Assembly (NCBI RefSeq): GCF_041431415.1
Contig: NZ_CP107845.1
Location: forward strand, 6,882,001-6,946,000
Length of the DNA stretch: 64,000 bases
From: Streptomyces sp. NBC_00513
Lineage (GTDB): Bacteria; Actinomycetota; Actinomycetes; Streptomycetales; Streptomycetaceae
Direction: 5' to 3'
Below, in pieces: positions 16,538 through 24,133 of the stretch (positions within the stretch are counted from its first letter, which is position 1; the number at the start of each line of letters is the position of its first letter). The notes under the pieces were generated by a model. That model made no database searches. It worked only from the letters and a program-made list of their open reading frames with translations, and was not told where the DNA came from. The translations under genes were made by a program, and so were the position numbers.

Positions 16538-17989
16538 TCACCCCCCGCACAGCGGATTGGGAAGGTCGGCCCACTGGTCGCCCGGCGTGCCGGGGCTGAG
16601 CCGCATCAGCGTGAGTGCCTTGACCGGCAGCGGCCCGGACCGCAGGGCCTCGGTGTCCGCCGTGGCGGGGAGGTCCGCCAATCGCCCCAGGGCCTCGCCC
16701 AGCGCGGGCGCCGACCCCGCCGTGGCGGCGAGGGCCCCGGCCGCCAGCGAGCCGAACAGCTTGCGCCGCAGCACCGTCTCGTCGTCGGTGACCAGCCGTC
16801 CCGACACCGGCGGCACCGCCAGCCCGTGCCGGGCCAACCGGGCCGGGCTGATCCGGATGTCGGCGAGGTCGCGGTAGACCAGCCGCAGCGGCGACCCGGT
16901 GGGGGAGAGGACGACCAGCAGGTTCTGGCCGTGGGCCTCCAGGGCCACCCCGAGGTCCAACACCTCCAGGCACACCGACAGGGCCAGGCCGGCGAAGTCC
17001 GCCCGCCAGGCCGGCGAGGCGGCGAGCGGGGTGCCCGCGAGGGCCGCCACCGGAACGACCCGCTCGCCCGGGCCCGCGTACGCCTCCGGGGGCTCGCGCA
17101 AGACCGTCGCCAGGTCCGGGCTGTGCGCGGTCGCGGCGGCCAGGGTGCGGGTGACGTGGAGGCGGCCGCCGAGCCGCTCCGACACGGAGTGCGCGAAGGC
17201 GGACACGGCGGCCGCCGTCTCGATCGAATAGCCGGAGATGTCCCGCACCGAGGAGGTGAGCCGGGTGCTCAGCGAGGTCTTCACATGGGGTCCGCCCCCG
17301 ACCGGGGCGAGGGTCCGCAGCGACATCAGCGGATGCGCGGTCGGGAAGGGGCCGCCCCCGCTCCGCGCGCCGCCCTGCTTCAGGACGTGCTCCGCCTGCC
17401 ACGGGTGCACCGGGAGCAGCACGTGCCCCCCGTCCCGCAGCTCGGCCGGCCAGTCCCCGGTGACCAGGCACTCCTCGGCCCGGACGGAGACCATCCCGAG
17501 CGGTACGAGCGGCCGGTGCTCGGGTGCGTACGCCAACTGCTCCGCCACCGAGAAGCCGGGACGGGAGCGACAGTTGGGGTGGTAGGGGTGGCCGTCGACC
17601 ACGCGCTGTTCCCACTCCCAGCCCGCTCGCGGGGCGGGGTCCGTCGCGGGGTCGGGCTGCCCCGCCCGGGACAGCGCCAGCGAGGCCGTGCTGTCGTCCA
17701 GCTCGGCGGCGAACGCGGCCCCGTGCGGCACGTCGAGCGCCGACACCAGACGTGCGGCGTGTCGGTACGCCTGGCCGTCGAGCCGGACCTCGGTGACGCG
17801 GGACCCGGTGGCGTAGGGATCGGGCAGCGGCCCCTCCAGCCGCCCGCCCGAGGCGGTGACGAGCACCAGCGAATCCGGCCCGGACTCCCGTCGCACCACC
17901 CAGGGCAGCGGTTCGAAGGCCAGCGCCCGCCAGAGCCGGGTCAGTACGGCCGCCCGCGCGCCTTCCAGCTCGGCGGCGTACGCGGCCAC
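16538..17989 (-). CDS. IucA/IucC family siderophore synthetase, N-terminus possibly frameshifted
   Basis: 483 residues from GTG 17989. It carries the NIS-synthetase motifs LLPVHPWQAEHVL, KTSLSTRLTSSVRD (ATP and citrate binding), LEAHGQNLLVV and YRDLADIRI. These enzymes join carboxylates such as citrate to amines or alcohols through acyl-adenylates in siderophore assembly. Family-like sequence continues upstream of 17989 (PPAEETVAAELADVRPDL), and the frame stays open to beyond 18087 without an ATG, GTG or TTG. The nearest well-placed start, ATG 18087 with AGGTGA 8 bases before it, is in another frame; one extra base near 18082 would join them. Either a real frameshift or a sequence error is likely. 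Divergent from the second synthetase. Confidence 0.82.
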   Translation of the reverse strand: MAAYAAELEGARAAVLTRLWRALAFEPLPWVVRRESGPDSLVLVTASGGRLEGPLPDPYATGSRVTEVRLDGQAYRHAARLVSALDVPHGAAFAAELDDSTASLALSRAGQPDPATDPAPRAGWEWEQRVVDGHPYHPNCRSRPGFSVAEQLAYAPEHRPLVPLGMVSVRAEECLVTGDWPAELRDGGHVLLPVHPWQAEHVLKQGGARSGGGPFPTAHPLMSLRTLAPVGGGPHVKTSLSTRLTSSVRDISGYSIETAAAVSAFAHSVSERLGGRLHVTRTLAAATAHSPDLATVLREPPEAYAGPGERVVPVAALAGTPLAASPAWRADFAGLALSVCLEVLDLGVALEAHGQNLLVVLSPTGSPLRLVYRDLADIRISPARLARHGLAVPPVSGRLVTDDETVLRRKLFGSLAAGALAATAGSAPALGEALGRLADLPATADTEALRSGPLPVKALTLMRLSPGTPGDQWADLPNPLCGG

Positions 17990-18107
17990 GAGATCGGGCC
18001 GTACGTCGGCCAGCTCGGCGGCGACGGTCTCCTCGGCCGGGGGGACGGGGACGTGCGTGCTGCGGTCCAGGGTCCTGGTCCTCTCATGATGGGGTTCACC
18101 TGATGAT

Positions 18108-18122
18108 CGGTGATGATCACCG
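18108..18122. promoter_or_regulatory. Dyad between the two siderophore synthetase genes
   Basis: CGGTGAT-G-ATCACCG, a perfect 7-bp inverted repeat around one base; TGATGATC also recurs at 18101 and 18111. It sits between the divergent synthetase starts. It does not resemble the Streptomyces iron box (TTAGGTTAGGCTAACCTAA type), so another regulator is implied if it is an operator. Confidence 0.45.
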
Positions 18123-18123
18123 A

Positions 18124-19668
18124 ATGGATCGAATGGAACCAGTGGACCTCAACGCCGCAGCCGACGCCCTCGCAGCCGCTCCGCTGCTGAACTGCCTGCT
18201 GCGGGAGGCCGCCGATCCCACAGGTGAGGCGGGTCTCCACCGGCTGCGCGGCAGCGGGCGACTGCTGCGGGTGGCGGGCGGACGCCGGCCCGAGCGGCCG
18301 GAACTGCTCCTCGGGAACGGCCGGCATCCGCTCGGCCTCGCGGAACTGGTCAAGCTCGCCTCGGACGAGCTGCGCCTGTACACGGGCGTCTCCAACGACG
18401 AACTGCCGACGGAGATCGCCGACAGCCGGGACGCCGTCGCCGCGCTGCTGGCCGCCCGGGCCGTGGCCCCGGCCCCGCAGGACCCCTACCTCCGGTCCGA
18501 ACAGGCGCTGGTGATGGGCCATCCGCACCACCCGGCCCCCAAGTCGCGGGGAGGCGCGCCCGCCGCGAGCTGGCTGCCGTACGCACCCGAGGCCCACGCC
18601 CGGTTCCCGCTGGTCCTGCTCGGCCTGCGGGAGGACCAGGTGGTCGAGGAGGGCCCGCCGGCCGCCTCCGAGGCGATCGACTCGCTCGCCGACCTCCTCG
18701 ACGGCCCGCGCCCGCCCGCCGGGTACCGGCTGCTGCCGGCGCACCCCTGGCAGCTGGACCTGGTCGGCGGCCTCCCCGCGGTGCGCGAGGCCTTCGCCGA
18801 CGGGCGGCTGCTGCGCCTCGGACCGACCCGGCGCCCGGTCTGGCCGACCGCCTCGATCCGGACCCTGTACGCGCCCGATCCGAGCGCCGACGTGTTCGTC
18901 AAGTTCAGCCTCGACGTCCGCATCACCAACGACGTCCGCCGACTGTGGAGGCACGACCTGCTGAGGCTGAGGCGCACGGACTCCGCCGTCGAGGCCGGCT
19001 TCGCCGAACTGCGGCGCGAGGGCTCGCAGGCCGTCTGGCTGGCCGACCGGGGTTACCGCACCGCCGGGTTCGCCTTCGAGGAACTGGCCGTCCTGGTCCG
19101 CGACGGACTGCGCGGACAGGGGCTGCCGGGGACCGATCCGCTGCTGGCCGCCGCGCTCGCGGAGGGCTTCCGGGGCAGCCCGTTGGCCGCCACGCCGGAC
19201 CCGGCCGGGTGGTGGCGGGCGTATCTGCGCCATGTCGTGCCCCCCGTGCTGGAGTTGTTCGCCCGGCGGGGGATCGTCCTGGAGGCACACCTCCAGAACT
19301 GCCTGGTCGCGGTCGACGGCCGGGGCATGCCGGTGCAGGCCCTCTTCCGCGACGCGGAGGGCGTGAAACTCCCGGGGGACCTGTCGCCGGAGGCCGGCCG
19401 GCAGCGGCTTCTGTACTGCCTGGTGGTCAACCACCTGGCCGAGGTCGGCGGGGCGCTGGCCGAGGCGCATCCGGCCGTCGTCGGCCAGGTGTGGCCCGCC
19501 GTCCGGGAGGAGTTCCTGCGCTGCCAGGCCGCGACCGGGCTCGCGGAGATCGGCGAACTGTTGACCGCCCCGTCGCTGCCGGCCAAGACGAACCTGCTGT
19601 TGAGGTGGACCCGGGCGGACGGCGCGGACGCGCGCTACCTGCCGCTGCCGAACCCGCTGAGGGGGTAG
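18124..19668 (+). CDS. IucA/IucC family siderophore synthetase
   Basis: 514 residues from ATG 18124; ATG 18103 and ATG 18133 are in frame and no start has a clear ribosome binding site. NIS-synthetase motifs are LLPAHPWQLDLVGG, FVKFSLDVRITNDVRRL, VLEAHLQNCLVAVD and FRDAEGVKL, with the C-terminal FhuF-like reductase-type region absent as usual for the family. Being a divergent pair with the synthetase at 16538, the two may carry out successive condensations on one citrate-type backbone. No lysine/ornithine decarboxylase, hydroxylase or siderophore transporter is in the window. Confidence 0.87.
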   Translation: MDRMEPVDLNAAADALAAAPLLNCLLREAADPTGEAGLHRLRGSGRLLRVAGGRRPERPELLLGNGRHPLGLAELVKLASDELRLYTGVSNDELPTEIADSRDAVAALLAARAVAPAPQDPYLRSEQALVMGHPHHPAPKSRGGAPAASWLPYAPEAHARFPLVLLGLREDQVVEEGPPAASEAIDSLADLLDGPRPPAGYRLLPAHPWQLDLVGGLPAVREAFADGRLLRLGPTRRPVWPTASIRTLYAPDPSADVFVKFSLDVRITNDVRRLWRHDLLRLRRTDSAVEAGFAELRREGSQAVWLADRGYRTAGFAFEELAVLVRDGLRGQGLPGTDPLLAAALAEGFRGSPLAATPDPAGWWRAYLRHVVPPVLELFARRGIVLEAHLQNCLVAVDGRGMPVQALFRDAEGVKLPGDLSPEAGRQRLLYCLVVNHLAEVGGALAEAHPAVVGQVWPAVREEFLRCQAATGLAEIGELLTAPSLPAKTNLLLRWTRADGADARYLPLPNPLRG

Positions 19669-19723
19669 CGGACCGGGCGCGGCATTCCGGCCAAGGTGGT
19701 GCCGGGCGACCCTTCCTCCGGTG

Positions 19724-19750
19724 TTGAAAGGTATAGACCAATGCTACGTT
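19724..19750 (+). promoter_or_regulatory. Promoter and GntR-type operator of the UTRA regulator gene
   Basis: A -35-like TTGAAA (19724-19729) and a -10-like TACGTT (19745-19750) are separated by 15 bases. Between them sits AGGTATAGACCA, one base off the GGTCTAGACC core bound by HutC/DasR-type GntR regulators. This suggests that the regulator at 19798 represses its own gene. Confidence 0.55.
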
Positions 19751-19797
19751 GGTCGGGCAGACCGCGCAGTCCTTGACCACCCGTCAGAGGAGTAGCC

Positions 19798-20538
19798 ATG
19801 CCCTCCCCTTCGCGGGGCGGCGCCCCGGCCGCCATGCCCAAGTACCAGCGAATCGCCGCAGCGCTGCGGCAGGAGCTCGATCACACCGCGCAGACCCCCG
19901 GCGCGAGACTGCCCTCCGAACGCAGCCTCGCCGCCCGCTACCAGGTCAACCGGCAGACCATTCGAGCCGCGCTCCAACACCTGCGTGCGGACGGGCTGAT
20001 CGTCACCGGCCGGCGCGGCACCCGGCCCGTCGCGGCGCCCGCGCCCGTCCCGGCCGCGGCGCCGGCCATCGGCACCGTGCCCGCCCGGTGTTGGGTCGCG
20101 TTCGTCAGCCTGGCTCCGACCCACGCCGCGCTGCTCGGCATGAGGGGCGGTGAGCGCACCCTCGTGCACCACCGCCGCGAACGGCACTCGGCGGGCGAGA
20201 CCCTCCAGCACGCGGTCACCTACCTCAGCCCCGCCGTGGTGGCCGCCACCCCCGAACTGTCCGCGCTGTGTCGCCACACCGCCGTCCGGGACGAGGACCT
20301 CGGGCCGCTGCACCGTTGGCTCGACCACGCGACGGCGACCGGACGGGTCGCCGAGACCATCACCATGACCCGCACCAGCCACCCGTCGACCTCCTCCACC
20401 GCCTGCGGGCTGAGCGTCCGCCGCACCCTCCACGACGGCTCCGGTCGACTGCTCGCCGTCACCGACCTGGCCTTCCCGACCTGGGACCGGCTGACCTTCC
20501 ACCGGGACCGGGCGGCGGGCGGGTACCGCGTCAGCTGA
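19798..20538 (+). CDS. GntR/HutC-family transcriptional regulator (UTRA domain)
   Basis: 246 residues. The winged helix is KYQRIAAALRQELDHTAQTP...LPSERSLAARYQVNRQTIRAALQHLRADGLIVTGRRGTRP, the canonical GntR pattern. The rest is a UTRA ligand domain (LHRWLDHATATGRVAETITM and the strand-rich C-terminus). ATG 19798 has GGAG 9 bases upstream. An operator-like GGTATAGACC lies in its promoter at 19730. The ligand is not predictable. Confidence 0.9.
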   Translation: MPSPSRGGAPAAMPKYQRIAAALRQELDHTAQTPGARLPSERSLAARYQVNRQTIRAALQHLRADGLIVTGRRGTRPVAAPAPVPAAAPAIGTVPARCWVAFVSLAPTHAALLGMRGGERTLVHHRRERHSAGETLQHAVTYLSPAVVAATPELSALCRHTAVRDEDLGPLHRWLDHATATGRVAETITMTRTSHPSTSSTACGLSVRRTLHDGSGRLLAVTDLAFPTWDRLTFHRDRAAGGYRVS

Positions 20539-20615
20539 CGGCGGCGCCGACGCGGGGCCGGGCCTGTGACACATCCCACCTCGGCGGGTGGACCGACGCC
20601 CGGAGCGGGCCGTCG

Positions 20616-21032
20616 TCATTCGGGGCGCGAGTGCTCCGAGGGCAGCCGTTCCGGTGTCGTCCGGCCGGTCGGCGGGGCGGCGCCGTCCTCGGTCGCGCGA
20701 GCCGTCTCGTGCCCGGTCGCGCGCCGGTCCGGCGCGGCGGGGGCGCCGGTGAGGAGTGCGAGGAGCCCGGCCACCTGCACGCCCGCCTCCGCGGGGTGCC
20801 GGAAAACGGCGCCCACGGAGATCTCGTACCGATTGCGACGTCCGTCACGCACGCGCTGGAGGTATCCGTCGGCTTCCAGGTCGGTGACGATCGTCTGCAC
20901 GGTGCGCTCGGTGAGTCCGCAGGTGGCGGCCACGTCGCGCAGGCGTACGGCAGGGTCTCGCGCGATCGTCACGAGCACGCGTGCGTGGTTCGTGAGGAAA
21001 GTCCAATTGTGTCGCTGAGACGCGGTCCCCAT
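20616..21032 (-). CDS. Winged-helix (MarR-like) regulator
   Basis: 138 residues from ATG 21032. The helix-turn-helix is NHARVLVTIARDPAVRLRDVAATCGLTERTVQTIVTDLEADGYLQRVRDGRRNRYEI, followed by a proline/alanine-rich tail. This small type is common in Streptomyces. A TTG at 21068 would extend it but would run through the dyad that looks like its operator. It is divergent from, and a likely regulator of, the sigma factor gene. Confidence 0.8.
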   Translation of the reverse strand: MGTASQRHNWTFLTNHARVLVTIARDPAVRLRDVAATCGLTERTVQTIVTDLEADGYLQRVRDGRRNRYEISVGAVFRHPAEAGVQVAGLLALLTGAPAAPDRRATGHETARATEDGAAPPTGRTTPERLPSEHSRPE

Positions 21033-21050
21033 ATGCTCATGATGCGTTAC

Positions 21051-21068
21051 TTGATTCAGGTGATGCAA
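21051..21068. promoter_or_regulatory. Gapped dyad between winged-helix regulator and sigma factor genes
   Basis: TTGATTCAGGTGATGCAA has the symmetric form TTGnnTCAnnTGAnnCAA, the size and style of a MarR-type operator. It lies in an unusually AT-rich stretch between the divergent starts at 21032 and 21179. Confidence 0.5.
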
Positions 21069-21178
21069 TACGTGAAAGCGATTTCCTGTAATTCTTGACG
21101 TATGAGCCGAAGAGGTCCAGCATCTACGGCAGTCAAGGTCACGCGCCGCAAGCCGACCAGCCCAAGGAGCGAACCCCC

Positions 21179-22105
21179 ATGCCGGTCCCTGCCCCGTCCT
21201 CCCAGATCGACGCCGCCACCGCCGCCGTCCCCCGGCCCCGCCGGAGCACCGCCGCCGGCCTGCCGCGGATCGACGACCCCCGGGAGATGGCCCCCGCGGA
21301 CGCCCGCGAACTGTCGCGGGTCTTCTTCAAGCGGCTCCGCGAGCTCACCGAGGGCACCCCGGAGTACCAGTACGTCCGCAACACGCTGATCGAGATGAAC
21401 GCCTCACTCGTCCAGTACGCCGTCCGCCGCTTCCGCACCCGCGGCGAGGGCGGCGACATGGAGGACATCGTCCAGGTCGGCACGATCGGCCTGATCAAGG
21501 CCATCGACCGGTTCGACCCGAGCCGGGAGAACGAGTTCTCCACCCTCGCCATGCCGTACATCACCGGCGAGATCAAGCGGCACTTCCGTGACACCAGCTG
21601 GGCCGTCCACGTGCCGCGCCGGCTCCAGGAGCTGCGCATCGACATCGCGAAGGCCAAGGAGGAGCTGACCGTCCGCCTGGACCGCTCCCCGACCGTCGCC
21701 GATCTCGCCGAGCACCTCGACCTCAGCGCCGACGAGGTCGTCGAGGGCCTGGTGGCCGCCAACGGCCACACCTCCGGCTCGCTCGACGCCCCGCACACCG
21801 AGCACAGCGACGGCCCGACCGAGGGCCACACCCTCGCCGACGTCATGGGCGAGGACGAGCCGGCGATGGAACTCGTCGAGGACATCCAGTCCCTGGCCCC
21901 GCTCCTCGAACAGCTCACGGACCGTGAGCGCCGGATGCTCCAGATGCGCTTCGGCGAGGAGCTCACCCAGGCCCAGATCGGCGCCGCGCTCGGCATCTCC
22001 CAGATGCAGGTTTCGCGTCTGCTGACGCGGCTCCTGGCTCATCTGCGCGACTCCATGCTGGCCGACGCGGACCACACCGAGGGATCGGCCGCGCACGCCG
22101 CCTGA
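21179..22105 (+). CDS. SigB/SigF-subfamily RNA polymerase sigma factor
   Basis: 308 residues. Region 2 is EMNASLVQYAVRRFRTRGEGGDMEDIVQVGTIG plus LIKAIDRFDPSRENEFSTLAMPYITGEIKRHFRD. Region 3 is VPRRLQELRIDIAKAKEEL and region 4 is LTDRERRMLQMRFGEELTQAQIGAALGISQMQVSRLLTRLL. This is the group 3 stress/development sigma class that Streptomyces has in many copies. ATG 21179 has AAGGAG 10 bases upstream. No anti-sigma or anti-anti-sigma gene lies next to it; instead a winged-helix regulator is divergent. Confidence 0.93.
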   Translation: MPVPAPSSQIDAATAAVPRPRRSTAAGLPRIDDPREMAPADARELSRVFFKRLRELTEGTPEYQYVRNTLIEMNASLVQYAVRRFRTRGEGGDMEDIVQVGTIGLIKAIDRFDPSRENEFSTLAMPYITGEIKRHFRDTSWAVHVPRRLQELRIDIAKAKEELTVRLDRSPTVADLAEHLDLSADEVVEGLVAANGHTSGSLDAPHTEHSDGPTEGHTLADVMGEDEPAMELVEDIQSLAPLLEQLTDRERRMLQMRFGEELTQAQIGAALGISQMQVSRLLTRLLAHLRDSMLADADHTEGSAAHAA

Positions 22106-22164
22106 CCTTCGGACCGCCGCGCCCGACCCCCCGGCCCGGCCCGCGTCGCGCGGCCAGGGCCGCC

Positions 22165-22773
22165 TCACCCGGCCGCACCCCCCTCGCTCTCGGGGTGCCG
22201 CCGGGTGAAGCGGTGCCACGGGCGCGCGGGTCGCGGCTTCACGACCTCGGCCTCGGCCTCTCGCCGGGTGAAGCGGTGCCACCAGTGCGTACGCCGCGGA
22301 TGCACGGCCCGCCCCAGCCGCCGCCCCAACAGCAGGTAGCCGAGCAGCGCGCCCGTCGTGTTCAGGATCACGTCGTCGACGTCGAAGGCCCGCCCCGTGA
22401 CCAGGGCCCCCTGGACGAGCTCGACGAGGGTCATCACGACCGTCGTGCACAGCACGACGCGCGCGAGACCGCGGACCTGCGGCACCAGCACCGGCAGCAG
22501 CACCCCGAACGGCACCCCCAGCAGCAGGTTCCCGCCGATCTGACGCGCGGCCTCGCGGGCCGTGCCGTGATTGACGTAGGCACGGATCGACTGCCCCGGG
22601 TGCACGTTGCTGTACGTCAGCGCCTCCGAAGCCGGGGAGGGCTCCAGCGTCAGCCGGGCGAGCACCACGCTGAAGGCCACCGTCGCCCCCAGCGCGGCCG
22701 CCATCGCGAGTGCCCGCAGCGCCGGATGCGCTCCCGTCCCGGGTACCGGATTCCTGTGCCGTATCGGATTCAT
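22165..22773 (-). CDS. VanZ-family membrane protein
   Basis: 202 residues, about four membrane helices. Hallmarks of VanZ are NLLLGVPFGVLLPVL and GRAFDVDDVILNTTGALLGYLLLG. VanZ itself gives low teicoplanin resistance in enterococci; most homologues have no known role. The cytoplasmic tail repeats WHRFTRR twice, coded by a 21-bp direct repeat. Start uncertain (22773 or 22794; neither has a good ribosome binding site). Confidence 0.8.
   Translation of the reverse strand: MNPIRHRNPVPGTGAHPALRALAMAAALGATVAFSVVLARLTLEPSPASEALTYSNVHPGQSIRAYVNHGTAREAARQIGGNLLLGVPFGVLLPVLVPQVRGLARVVLCTTVVMTLVELVQGALVTGRAFDVDDVILNTTGALLGYLLLGRRLGRAVHPRRTHWWHRFTRREAEAEVVKPRPARPWHRFTRRHPESEGGAAG
22199..22282. repeat. 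21-bp direct repeat inside the VanZ gene
   Basis: Identical 21-bp copies at 22199-22219 and 22262-22282, 63 bases apart (21 codons), so the frame is kept and the tail peptide WHRFTRR is duplicated. Confidence 0.8.
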
Positions 22774-23071
22774 GGGCACCGTATGCCCAGCCATCGCGGC
22801 CCGACCCGTGGTAACCCCGGCCGATCGCAGGCCGTGCTCGCGGGGTCGACGAACGCCGGTGCGCGTGAGGGGCATCACGTCGCCGCTCGCACCGGCGTGA
22901 GGTGGATCACCTTGGCGTTTGCGGTGGTTGAGGGAGGGCACCCGGGCCCCTGGAACGGAACCTTCCGCTTGCCGTCGACGCGGCGCGCGCGAGGGCGGGC
23001 GGATCCCGCATCGCTCCACAGCCCGCCGACCCCATCGGCGCGCCGTACCCGTCACGACCCGCGAGGTGCAT
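22774..23071. other. 298-base gap before the betaine transporter operon
   Basis: No credible gene. It holds an 11-bp inverted repeat (arms 22853-22863 and 22888-22898) enclosing a smaller hairpin (CGTGA GGGGCA TCACG), followed by AGGTG-GAT-CACCT at 22900-22912. It is a candidate structured leader or operator region for the transporter operon at 23072. Confidence 0.5.
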
Positions 23072-24133
23072 GTGTCCACGCTCCAGGCCGAGCACGTCTA
23101 CAAGGTGTTCGGCAGACACCCCGATGGCGCCGCCGACGCCGTCCGCGCTCTCGAACGCGGCGCCGACCGCGACGAGCTCCGCGCCGACGGAACGACGGCC
23201 GCTGTGATCGACGCGTCCTTCAGCGTCGAACCCGGCCAGATCTTCGTCGTCATGGGGCTGTCCGGATCCGGCAAGTCCACGCTGCTGCGCATGCTCAACG
23301 GACTGCTGGAGCCCACCTCGGGACGCATCCTCTTCGACGGCGAGGACCTCACCGCGCTCACCGCGCGCGAGCTGCGCCGGGTCCGCTCCACCAAGATCAG
23401 CATGGTGTTCCAGCACTTCGCGCTGTTTCCGCACCGCGACGTCCTGGCGAACGCCGCGTACGGACTGGAGGTCCAGGGCGTCCCCCGGGCCGAGCGCGAA
23501 CGGCGCGCCGCCGAGGCGCTCGAGCTGTGCGGGCTCGGCGGTTGGGAGAACTCCTGGCCCGACGAGCTGTCCGGCGGCATGCAGCAGCGCGTGGGCCTCG
23601 CCCGCGCCCTCGCCACCGACGCCGACCTGCTGCTGATGGACGAGTCCTTCAGCGCCCTCGACCCGCTGATCCGCCGCGACATGCAGGATCAGCTGCTCGA
23701 ACTCCAGCGGCGCCTGAAGAAGACCATCGTCTTCATCACCCACGACCTCAACGAGGCCATGCGCCTCGGCGACGGCATCGCCGTCATGCGCGACGGCCGG
23801 ATCGTCCAGCTGGGCACCGCCGAGGACATCCTGATGCGGCCGGCCGACGACTACGTGGCCTCCTTCATCCAGGACGTCGACCGTTCCCGCGTCCTCACGG
23901 CGGACGCCGTCATGGACGTCCCGCTCCCGGACGCCGACGCCTGTGCCTGTCCGACGGTCGGCACCGACACCCCGCTCGCCGAACTGTGCGCCGTCAGCGC
24001 CCGGGTCCCGCACCCGGTCGCCGTCACCGACAAGGAGGGCGCCGTGGTCGGCTCCGTGCCGCAGGACCGCCTCATCGCCTTCATCGGCGACGAACAACGG
24101 CCCCCGATGCACTGCGCGGAGGTGGCAGCCTGA
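23072..24133 (+). CDS. Glycine betaine/proline-type ABC transporter ATPase
   Basis: 353 residues. Walker A GLSGSGKST, Q-loop SMVFQHFALFPHRDV, signature LSGGMQQRVGLARAL, Walker B LLLMDESFSALD and switch histidine VFITHDLNEAM are all intact. The long insert before Walker A and the CBS-like C-terminal part are typical of ProV/OpuAA ATPases of osmoprotectant uptake. GTG 23072 is chosen because GAGG lies 5 bases upstream; the reading frame upstream does not look coding. It overlaps the permease gene by one base (TGATG). Confidence 0.9.
   Translation: MSTLQAEHVYKVFGRHPDGAADAVRALERGADRDELRADGTTAAVIDASFSVEPGQIFVVMGLSGSGKSTLLRMLNGLLEPTSGRILFDGEDLTALTARELRRVRSTKISMVFQHFALFPHRDVLANAAYGLEVQGVPRAERERRAAEALELCGLGGWENSWPDELSGGMQQRVGLARALATDADLLLMDESFSALDPLIRRDMQDQLLELQRRLKKTIVFITHDLNEAMRLGDGIAVMRDGRIVQLGTAEDILMRPADDYVASFIQDVDRSRVLTADAVMDVPLPDADACACPTVGTDTPLAELCAVSARVPHPVAVTDKEGAVVGSVPQDRLIAFIGDEQRPPMHCAEVAA

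Noticed and set aside
18108..18122. Dyad as an iron box (DmdR/IdeR site)
   Set aside because: The sequence does not match the TTAGGTTAGGCTAACCTAA-type consensus.
22919..23071. Extension of the betaine ATPase to an upstream start
   Set aside because: The upstream residues are Arg-rich and unlike any ATPase N-terminus; GTG 23072 has a ribosome binding site.
22195..24132. N-terminal extension of the permease/binding-protein frame
   Set aside because: The extension is the antisense or out-of-frame reading of the VanZ and ATPase genes; ATG 24133 with TGATG coupling is the true start.
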